A stretch of DNA of 64,000 bases from Ruminococcus sp. 210702-SL.1.03 (GTDB lineage Bacteria; Bacillota; Clostridia; Oscillospirales; Ruminococcaceae), in contig NZ_JAJCLZ010000010.1 in NCBI RefSeq assembly GCF_020559915.1, positions 1 through 64,000 on the forward strand. Reading direction: 5' to 3'. Shown piece after piece: positions 6,343 through 13,213 of this stretch. The translations under genes and the position numbers were made by a program. Below the pieces are notes generated by a model. It was not told the DNA's origin. It saw only the letters and a program-made list of their open reading frames with translations, and did no database searches. Numbering within the stretch: position 1 is the stretch's first letter; each line of letters opens with the position of its first letter.

Positions 6343-8553
6343 TCAGCCGAAATACGCTTCCCCCTGCGCGGAAACTATAAGCCCCGTTTCGGCATCGTAG
6401 CGCTCGGGCGTGTTCAGCAGATAGAAACCGCTCACTTCGCTCAGCACGCCTTCTTTCAAAAGCGTTTCAAATTGGTAGCGGTACACCGATACCGAGTGCC
6501 TTTGCAGCTTGCGGCGAACGCTCTTGCCGCCGCTTTTCAGAAGCTCTATAAGCTTGCGGCTTTCGGGCGTTTCAATGATTATCGCCGTTGTGTCAGACTC
6601 TATATATTGGAAATGTTCAGCGTAGCTTCTGAATGGCAGAGATTCCTCGTAGTTTGCAGTATGTCCGTTGCATTCGTTTGCCGCAATGCTGAATTTTTCG
6701 ATAGAGTTTATGTCCATCTCCTCTTTGTTGAAGCCGTATTTCAGCCTGTAATACTCTTTCACGCAGGCTTCGCTGTCGATGTTTTCCATAGAAGTGTTCG
6801 TATTTTTCACTGCGGTTTCCGTAAAGTGCACCAGCCGATCAAAAGCAGGATTCGCCTTTTCGTCAGTCTTGAAAATGTACACATCGCCTTTGTCGTACTT
6901 GCCCTCGCGGTTGCAGCGTCCGCCCGACTGCAAAATGCTGTCCAGTCCCGCCATCTCGCGGAAGACGCATTTGAAGTCGAGGTCTACGCCCGCCTCGATC
7001 AGCGAGGTGGACACTACTGTGATATGCGCGCCGTCGTTCAGTCGCTCATGTATTTTCGCAATAACGCTGCTGCGGTGCGCGGGTGTCATGAATGCCGAGA
7101 GGTGGTATTTTTCGCCGCCGAGCTTGCGGTATATCTCCACCGCCGTGTCCTTTTTGTTCACGACTATCAGCGCGTTAGGCTTGCTTTGCGCCATTTCGGC
7201 AACTGCGGAATAGCTGCTTTTGCCGAGGTCATTGTATCTGCATTTCTTGAAATATCCGAAATCGCTTTTGTCCGTTATCAGCTCGGCAAACTTCACGTCG
7301 GGCATATATTTCTTGAAGATAGCGGAGTAGTCGGGCATGGTAGCCGAGAGGAAAAGTGCTTTGCTGTTCATGTATTTGGTTATGTAGCCGATAGCTTTCA
7401 GGCAGGGGCGCAGCAGCTCGGTCGGTATAAGGTGTATCTCGTCAAATATCAGTATCGAGTCGCGCAGATTGTGCAGCTTTCTCAGCGCCGAGCTTTTGTA
7501 GTGGCAGAGCGAGTTGAAAAACTGCACGCTTGTCGTCACGATGAATGGCGCGTCCCAGTTTTCGGTGGTCTTTATCAGCAGGCGCTCGGCTTTTTCCTCG
7601 TCCGGCTTGTCCGCGCCGCGCTTTGGTTCGTATGAGTAGTTCGAGTGGTGCTGGAGCACGGGCATGGTTTCCTGAAATATCTGCTCCATGCTGTCGGCGG
7701 TCTGCTCTATTATGCTGATCTGCGGGATAACGTAGATCACCCGCTTCTTGCCGCTCGTGAGCGCTATTTTCGCCGCCGTGAGCGTCTTGCCAGAGCCTGT
7801 CGGCATATCCAGCAGCATTATGTTTTCGTTCGTTTCGGCGGCGTTTTTAAAAGCCTGCCGCTGTATCCTGCCGCGCGCTTTTTGAAGTTCAGTGGTCTGC
7901 GTAAATTCCGTAAATCGCCCGTTCAGCTTTTCCAGCGCTTTCTCCATATCTCCCGTCAGCCCGCGCTCGGTATTCGGATAGAAAAATTTTTCCGTGTCCA
8001 GAAAATCCGCGTCGGTAAGGCATGAGAAAACTTCGCGCACGAAAAAAGCGAACCTCTCCATCATCTCGGTGTTGTCCTCGCCGCAGCTCTCCAGCTCCTC
8101 CAGCGCCGCTTTCTGCTCTTCGGCGCTCAGCAGTACCTCGGGCACTATCTCCTTGTACCTGCTGTAATCTGCGCTGCCGCTGTATTTTTTGCCGAGCATA
8201 TTTTTCAGCGTGGCGAGCTCCTGCCCGCTCCCTTGCCCGTCAAGCAGCCCCGTGTGGTGGCTCGCAATGCAGTATTCCATCAGCCAGGCGATAATATCCT
8301 CAAAATCGCTCAGTTTTTGATACTCTATCGCACCGCAGGCAGCGTGGCAAAAGCTTTTCTTTGAGCCGTACAGCCGCTGTTGAAAGTCCTCCGCCGCTTT
8401 TCCGATGTCGTGCAGCTCGCCCGACCGCCGCGCCATCGGTTTCAGCATAGGTATGCAAAAATTCTCCGCCATTATAGAAACGTTTTCCAAATGCTCTTTC
8501 AGCGTTTGCTTTCTCCCATCCTCGCTGATGTGTGCGTAAAGTTCGTTTTCCAT
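6343..8553 (-). CDS. cas3: CRISPR-associated helicase-nuclease Cas3
   Basis: A 736-residue Cas3, the enzyme recruited by Cascade to nick, unwind and degrade target DNA. The N-terminal HD nuclease domain has HDIGK (His48-Asp49) and the ASHHTGL segment. The SF2 helicase has Walker A (MPTGSGKT), the DEIH box (ILIFDEIHLIP) and motif VI (QSGGRCNREG). The ATG at 8553 has AAGGAGA upstream and fits the family N terminus. A longer frame reaching 8790 covers AT-rich promoter sequence and is rejected. It is separated from cas5 by 268 bp holding the small RNA gene, so cas3 is its own transcription unit. Confidence 0.96.
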   Translation of the reverse strand: MENELYAHISEDGRKQTLKEHLENVSIMAENFCIPMLKPMARRSGELHDIGKAAEDFQQRLYGSKKSFCHAACGAIEYQKLSDFEDIIAWLMEYCIASHHTGLLDGQGSGQELATLKNMLGKKYSGSADYSRYKEIVPEVLLSAEEQKAALEELESCGEDNTEMMERFAFFVREVFSCLTDADFLDTEKFFYPNTERGLTGDMEKALEKLNGRFTEFTQTTELQKARGRIQRQAFKNAAETNENIMLLDMPTGSGKTLTAAKIALTSGKKRVIYVIPQISIIEQTADSMEQIFQETMPVLQHHSNYSYEPKRGADKPDEEKAERLLIKTTENWDAPFIVTTSVQFFNSLCHYKSSALRKLHNLRDSILIFDEIHLIPTELLRPCLKAIGYITKYMNSKALFLSATMPDYSAIFKKYMPDVKFAELITDKSDFGYFKKCRYNDLGKSSYSAVAEMAQSKPNALIVVNKKDTAVEIYRKLGGEKYHLSAFMTPAHRSSVIAKIHERLNDGAHITVVSTSLIEAGVDLDFKCVFREMAGLDSILQSGGRCNREGKYDKGDVYIFKTDEKANPAFDRLVHFTETAVKNTNTSMENIDSEACVKEYYRLKYGFNKEEMDINSIEKFSIAANECNGHTANYEESLPFRSYAEHFQYIESDTTAIIIETPESRKLIELLKSGGKSVRRKLQRHSVSVYRYQFETLLKEGVLSEVSGFYLLNTPERYDAETGLIVSAQGEAYFG

Positions 8554-8599
8554 AGGTACATCTCTCCTTGTTTTGGCAGTGTATGTATTCGATGTATAT

Positions 8600-8723
8600 A
8601 TTATAACATATTTTTCAATTTTAATGGTATCATTTTTGACACAATTAAAAGAAACTTTGTTCGCCCAAGCTCCTGCAAATTGTAATATATACATATTATA
8701 ACATATCTCAAACAAAAATAAAA
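8600..8723 (-). promoter_or_regulatory. Two tandem extended -10 promoters for cas3
   Basis: On the minus strand the element TGTTATAAT occurs twice, with TATAAT at 8605-8600 and at 8700-8695. Both sit in near-identical contexts (ATATGTTATAATAT). Neither has a good -35, but both have the extended TGn motif. They lie about 50 and 145 bp before the cas3 ATG. The rest of 8554-8790 is AT-rich and shows no other gene. Confidence 0.6.
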
Positions 8724-8789
8724 TATATTCTTCACATTTTATTCTCAACAGCTTATAGAAAAAACGTGTCAAAATATATCGAATGTGCA

Positions 8790-8821
8790 CAAAAAAACGG
8801 CTCGGATATTCTCCAAGCCGT
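8790..8821 (-). terminator. Terminator of the ddl-murI-DUF1934 group
   Basis: On the minus strand ACGGCTTGG and CCGAGCCGT (8797-8821) form a hairpin followed by a run of T residues (8797-8790). It lies after the DUF1934 stop and before the cas3 promoters, insulating the CRISPR locus. Confidence 0.85.
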
Positions 8822-8835
8822 CATGATATTCTGTT

Positions 8836-9231
8836 TCATTTCTTCCAAACCCGAACCCAAACCTCAACAACGTTCCCGTTGTCATACGAAAACGCTGCCG
8901 TGACCCCTTCGTCCGTCGGTTCGTATTTGTGCGAGATACCGCGTACAGGCACGCTCAGTGTGCCATACTCCGTCTTGATCTTTGCAATAGTTTCTGCGTT
9001 TGGCTCGGCGGATAGCTTTAAGCCCGTTTCGCCGCCCGTCCGCAGAAGTTCGGCGCGCTCGCTCGTCAGCTTCATCATCACTTTTCCCGCGCCGTCTTTG
9101 TACTTTATTATGTGCCGGCCATCGCCGCCGCGCAGCTCGCATTCGCACTCCAGCTCCGTGCGCTCGCCGCCCGTTACCGTTACCAGCCGCAGCTTCGCGT
9201 TCTCACCGCTCGCGATCTTGATAGCTTTCAT
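8836..9231 (-). CDS. DUF1934 beta-barrel protein (YwiB-like)
   Basis: A 131-residue protein that looks like a DUF1934/YwiB member, a small calycin-like beta-barrel of unknown function common in Firmicutes. It shows repeating beta strands, with the central stretch HIIKYKDGAGKVMMKLTSERAELLRTG followed by the C-terminal GTLSVPVRGISHKYE. There is no signal peptide or membrane segment, so it should be cytoplasmic. It lies 13 bp after murI and probably shares its transcript. The family call is from pattern memory, not a search. Confidence 0.65.
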   Translation of the reverse strand: MKAIKIASGENAKLRLVTVTGGERTELECECELRGGDGRHIIKYKDGAGKVMMKLTSERAELLRTGGETGLKLSAEPNAETIAKIKTEYGTLSVPVRGISHKYEPTDEGVTAAFSYDNGNVVEVWVRVWKK

Positions 9232-9244
9232 GCCGCCACCGACC

Positions 9245-10087
9245 TTACGTCAGCGAACATTGCAGTATCTCCGCGCCGCTTGCTCCGCCGCCTAAAAATC
9301 TGCTCACGTTCTCCGCAAAAAGCTCCGCGCTGTCGGTGCAGTAAAGCTCTATCTTCGCCTTGTGATCTTCGCCTTTCAACGCGTTCTGCGCCTTTAGCGC
9401 TTCAAATGCCTGCTGAGCCGTTACCGCGCCCGGCGAGATCAGCTTTACGCCCTCGCCCATAAATTCGCGCACAACGTCCTCCAGCAGCGGGTAGTGCGTG
9501 CAGCCCATTATCAGCGTGTCGATGCCCTGCGCCTTTATCTCGCTCAGATATTCGCGAACGAAAAATTCCGCGGGCGCGCACCCAGGCGCAGTGTAGCCGT
9601 TTTCCGCCAGCGGTACGAACATCGCGCACGCTTGGCTGAATACCTCCACGTCAGGTCTTATGCGGTGTATCTCCTGCTCGTAACAGCCCGAACGTATAGA
9701 GGCGGGCGTCGCGATAACGCCTATCCTGCCGTTTTTCGTGGCCGCGCAGGCTTCGTCTACCGCGGGTATTATCACGCCGCTGTAACAGGTTATGGACGAG
9801 CCGTCAAATATCGGCACGGTCTGCATTACCGCCGATACCGTTCCGCAGGCTACCAGCAGCAGCTTTACGTTGTGCTGCTCCATAAAGCGTATGTCCTGCC
9901 TCGAGTATTCCGCTATCGTGTCGCGGCTTCTCGTGCCGTAGGGCACTCGCGCGGTGTCGCCTAAGTACACTATGTCCTCGTGCGGCATCAGCCTTATCAG
10001 CTCTTTCACGCAGGTAAGTCCGCCGACGCCTGAGTCGAATACGCCGATAGCGCCGTCTGAAATGCTGCCGCTGAGAGTTTCTATCAT
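9245..10087 (-). CDS. murI: Glutamate racemase
   Basis: A 280-residue MurI that makes D-glutamate for peptidoglycan. It has the N-terminal GVFDSGVGGLTCVKEL and YLGDTARVPYG motifs, the first catalytic Cys in VACGTVSAV and the second in IMGCTHYPLLED. The first Cys motif is ACGT where most family members have ACNT, a small variation. Length is normal and the gene is complete. It follows ddl (20 bp), so two cell-wall D-amino-acid enzymes are co-transcribed. DUF1934 follows. Confidence 0.95.
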   Translation of the reverse strand: MIETLSGSISDGAIGVFDSGVGGLTCVKELIRLMPHEDIVYLGDTARVPYGTRSRDTIAEYSRQDIRFMEQHNVKLLLVACGTVSAVMQTVPIFDGSSITCYSGVIIPAVDEACAATKNGRIGVIATPASIRSGCYEQEIHRIRPDVEVFSQACAMFVPLAENGYTAPGCAPAEFFVREYLSEIKAQGIDTLIMGCTHYPLLEDVVREFMGEGVKLISPGAVTAQQAFEALKAQNALKGEDHKAKIELYCTDSAELFAENVSRFLGGGASGAEILQCSLT

Positions 10088-10107
10088 GTCAAATCATTCC
10101 GTTTCTA

Positions 10108-11175
10108 TTAGTTTCTTTCAAGCGCTAGTTCTATCAGCTTATCCTCCTGCCGGGCGGGGGTCATGCCCGCGTGCTCCATCAGCTTCGGGTACATACTTAT
10201 CGGCGTGTGGCCCGGCAGAGTGTTTATCTCGTTGAGCAGGGCAGTGCCGTCGGGGCAGAGGAAGAAGTCGCAGCGCGAAAGTCCCGCGCAGCCTATCGCC
10301 TTGTAAGCCTTTACCGCCAGCGCGCGAATATTCTCTATCGCTTGCTCGCTCATGCGGGCGGGGATTATCGTTTCCGAATTGTCGTCCTCGTACTTCGATT
10401 CAAAGTCGTAGAAGCCCTCGTTTGCGCTCTTTATCTCGCCAACGGTAGATGCAAAAGGCTCGTCGTTGCCCATCACCGCGCACTCGCACTCTATTCCTGT
10501 AACGCCCTCTTCTATGAGCAGCTTGCTGTCTGAAAGAAATGCCAGCTTTATGCCGTTTTTCATCTCCTCAGCGTTTTCCACGCGCGAAACGCCTACCGAT
10601 GAGCCTGCGCAGCAGGGCTTTACGAACATCGGGTATTTCAGCTTCGCTTCTGCTTCGGCTATTTTATCATCTATCTTATCCATCTCGCTGTAACGCATAG
10701 AGATGAATCTCGCCATCTTTATCCCGTTCGCTTCGAGTATCAGGTGGGTCATTTCCTTATCCATGCAGTTCGCCGAAGAGATCATGTCGCAGCCGACGAA
10801 AGGCACGCCGCTGAGCTGGAAAAGTCCCTGTATAGTGCCGTCCTCGCCGTTTTTGCCGTGCAGTACGGGGAATATGCAGTCTACTTTTATGTTGTCGAAA
10901 GTGCCGTCCGCGCCGAGCACGATAAAGCCTTTGTGCAGGGTGTCGGGGCTCATGATGCAGGGCACGTTGTCGGGGTGCTTTTCCCATTCCTTGTTTTTGA
11001 TAAGCTCGGCAGGGCCTATGTATTTTAGCCAGTGGCCCTTTTTGGTGATGCCTATGCAGATCACCTCGTACTTATCTTTCGGTATGCTTTCTATAACGTG
11101 CGCCGCCGAAACGAGCGAAACGTCGTGCTCGCTCGACTTTCCGCCGAATATTACTGCTACTTTGAGCTTTGCCAT
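10108..11175 (-). CDS. ddl: D-alanine--D-alanine ligase
   Basis: A 355-residue ATP-grasp ligase that joins two D-alanines for the peptidoglycan stem peptide. The N terminus VAVIFGGKSSEHDVSLVSA is the Ddl signature. The middle has MFVKPCCAGSSVGVSRV (ATP lid and glycine-rich loop) and the C-terminal part has RCDFFLCPDGTALLNEINTLPG (metal and substrate site). A VanG-type D-Ala-D-Ser ligase cannot be excluded by eye, but the link to murI and the lack of other van genes favour housekeeping Ddl. Confidence 0.93.
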   Translation of the reverse strand: MAKLKVAVIFGGKSSEHDVSLVSAAHVIESIPKDKYEVICIGITKKGHWLKYIGPAELIKNKEWEKHPDNVPCIMSPDTLHKGFIVLGADGTFDNIKVDCIFPVLHGKNGEDGTIQGLFQLSGVPFVGCDMISSANCMDKEMTHLILEANGIKMARFISMRYSEMDKIDDKIAEAEAKLKYPMFVKPCCAGSSVGVSRVENAEEMKNGIKLAFLSDSKLLIEEGVTGIECECAVMGNDEPFASTVGEIKSANEGFYDFESKYEDDNSETIIPARMSEQAIENIRALAVKAYKAIGCAGLSRCDFFLCPDGTALLNEINTLPGHTPISMYPKLMEHAGMTPARQEDKLIELALERN

Positions 11176-11234
11176 TTTTATCAGTTCCTTTCTGCTGATT
11201 TGGTCTATTTTATTTTATGCCGCCGAGCGGCGTT

Positions 11235-12011
11235 TTATTTCTCTTCCACATACTCCGCCGCGGCTTCAAAACTCATTCCGCCGCCGAATATGTCAAGCGC
11301 GCTGCCGATAGTGAAATCCAGCCTGCCGCCCGATATGTCGCGCAGTTTGTCTACGTCGTTAAAACTCGAGATGCCGCCTGCGTATGTGCACGGTATCGGC
11401 GAGAGTGCCGCTATTTTCGTCGCGCCTTCCTCTATGCCGTTCGATTTTCCCTCAGCGTCCGCCGCGTGTATCAGAAATTCTGCACAGTTTCGCGAAAGCA
11501 GGTCGAGCGTTTGCTCTGAAAGCGCCGTGTCGGTGAATTTCTGCCAGCGGTCGGTGACGATATAGTACTCGCCGCCCCGCTTTTTGCACGAAAGGTCGAG
11601 CACCAGCCGCTCTTTGCCGATGGCTTCCGTCAGCTTTTTCAGCCGCGCAAAGTCTATCTCGCCGCCGCGGAAAACATAGCTCGTAACTATAACGTGCGAA
11701 GCGCCCATGTTCAGAAAATCGACCGCGTTTTCGTCCGTTATCCCGCCGCCTATCTGCAAGCCGCCCTCATACTCGCTCAGCGCCAACTGCGCCTGCCGCA
11801 GGTCGGCTTCGTAGTGCTCGCTGCCGCGCGGGTTGAGTATTATAACGTGCCCGCCGCTCAGCCCGCGCTCTTTGTAGAGCCGCGCATAGCTGTCCGCATT
11901 TTTATCTGAAACGAAATTGTTCGCAGCCTCGCCGCCCTCGTCTTTCAGCGATGAGCCTACTATCTGCTTCACCTTTCCGTTGTGTATGTCGATACATGGT
12001 CTGAAACGCAT
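11235..12011 (-). CDS. hisA: Eukaryote-type HisA isomerase (ProFAR isomerase)
   Basis: A 258-residue (beta/alpha)8 isomerase of histidine biosynthesis. It opens MRFRPCIDIHNGKVKQIVG and has GLQIGGGITDENAV and HAADAEGKSNGIEEG, closing with YAGGISSFNDVDKLRDISGG. This pattern fits the eukaryotic/plant-type HisA subfamily rather than the usual bacterial one (which has DLDGA and GIGGGIR motifs). No other his gene is in the window. It is 59 bp upstream of ddl on the same strand, an unusual partner. Subfamily assignment is from motif memory. Confidence 0.85.
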   Translation of the reverse strand: MRFRPCIDIHNGKVKQIVGSSLKDEGGEAANNFVSDKNADSYARLYKERGLSGGHVIILNPRGSEHYEADLRQAQLALSEYEGGLQIGGGITDENAVDFLNMGASHVIVTSYVFRGGEIDFARLKKLTEAIGKERLVLDLSCKKRGGEYYIVTDRWQKFTDTALSEQTLDLLSRNCAEFLIHAADAEGKSNGIEEGATKIAALSPIPCTYAGGISSFNDVDKLRDISGGRLDFTIGSALDIFGGGMSFEAAAEYVEEK

Positions 12012-12026
12012 TTTTCAGCGCTCCTT

Positions 12027-13094
12027 TCAGTCAGTAAATAAGTGCATTTCCACATACAGCCCTATGCCCTCGGCTGTCTGTACGCGCCGCACGTCTAAAA
12101 AGCAGTTGTTAGCCAAGCCGTCTTTTTTCATCTTCGCCGCCAGCCCGTTCAGCTTTTTCTCAAGCGCTTTGCTCTCGGGTTCGTATATATCGTCTATCGC
12201 GTCCACGCCGTCCAGCGTTATGCCGGTGCTTTCGTCAAAGAGCAGTACGAAGTCCCGCCTGCCCTGCGCTAAAGCGTCTTTTGCCGCGCCGTATATCTCG
12301 CCGAGGTCTGCTATCTTCACCGCGCTGCGCGTGTAGTAGCTGTTCGCAGCGCTTTCGGTGTCGGGGCAGCCGTCGGGCAGCACATGGTCTGTTTCTATCT
12401 CCTCGCGCGAAACGTTGAAATATGTGTGGATGACCGGCCGCGCGGCGCTGTCGGGAATGGGGTCGTCCCATGTGCAGTCAACGTAGTACCAGCTGCCGTC
12501 GAGCTTTACCGTGTTCCAGGCGTGCTCTTCACCGGTCGCGTCGCTCGAGTACGCCGTGCCGCATGGTATGCTGAGCATTCCCATGAACATTCTGAATGTG
12601 GTGGTGTAGCCTTTGCATATCGCCTTGCCGTTTATCAGCGCGCCGTATGGGTCGTCGCAGTGCTCCGCGGGGTTCGGTATCGCGCTCAGCGAGCCTTCAT
12701 CGTAGGTCACGTTGTAAATTATGTAGTCGTGCACGGCAAGCTCTTTTTCGTAATCGTCCATGCCGTCGGTAATTATCTCGTCCAGCACCGCCGCCGCTTT
12801 TTCGTATATCTCGCTGTCAAACTCGCTCAGCGCCGATGGGTCGCCCGCGCGGTAAGCTTCCGCTATAGGCGAAACGTCGTACATATACGCTTCCTCAGCT
12901 TTGTCGGATTTGTCAGCCTTGCTCTCAGCCGCCGAACTATCCGCGCTTTCTAAACTTTCCGTGCTTGCCTGAGAAGCCGCGCTCTCTGCCGAGTCGGGCT
13001 CTTCGTAATATCCCGATGGATCTCCGCCGCTGTGCGCGCAGCCTGTACATATCAGCAGGGCGGCAGCCGCGGCGAGCAGTGTGCTTTTTATCAT
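12027..13094 (-). CDS. Transglutaminase-like lipoprotein
   Basis: A 355-residue secreted protein. A hydrophobic signal ends in ICTGC, a lipobox-like site, so a lipid-anchored surface location is likely. A Ser/Ala/Asp-rich linker follows to about residue 75. The C-terminal half is a transglutaminase-like cysteine peptidase fold with the triad Cys in GKAICKGYTTTF, His in GEEHAWNTVKL and Asp in YYVDCTWDDP. Such domains act as peptidases or cross-linkers, and the substrate is unknown. The ATG at 13094 has GGAG 9 bp upstream and directly precedes the signal peptide; a start 10 codons earlier is possible. It ends 16 bp before hisA. Confidence 0.85.
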   Translation of the reverse strand: MIKSTLLAAAAALLICTGCAHSGGDPSGYYEEPDSAESAASQASTESLESADSSAAESKADKSDKAEEAYMYDVSPIAEAYRAGDPSALSEFDSEIYEKAAAVLDEIITDGMDDYEKELAVHDYIIYNVTYDEGSLSAIPNPAEHCDDPYGALINGKAICKGYTTTFRMFMGMLSIPCGTAYSSDATGEEHAWNTVKLDGSWYYVDCTWDDPIPDSAARPVIHTYFNVSREEIETDHVLPDGCPDTESAANSYYTRSAVKIADLGEIYGAAKDALAQGRRDFVLLFDESTGITLDGVDAIDDIYEPESKALEKKLNGLAAKMKKDGLANNCFLDVRRVQTAEGIGLYVEMHLFTD

Positions 13095-13174
13095 GTCGTT
13101 ATCTCCGTTGTTTTCTATAAACAATACCTAAAATTATTATAACACACTATCGCCCAAAAAGCAACCCCGAGCGC

Positions 13175-13207
13175 AAAAAAAGCGCAGACCCTTTCGCAGG
13201 TCTGCGC
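13175..13207 (-). terminator. Terminator after the GH26 gene
   Basis: GCGCAGACC and GGTCTGCGC pair around a short loop (13182-13207). On the minus strand this is followed by TTTTTTT (13181-13175). It separates the mannanase gene from the lipoprotein gene downstream. Confidence 0.92.
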
Positions 13208-13213
13208 CGCAGA

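Noticed and set aside
6271-7635. 454-codon rightward frame opposite cas3
   Set aside because: Antisense shadow of a GC-rich gene; no ribosome site or recognisable protein. The real rightward product is the small RNA ending at 6331.
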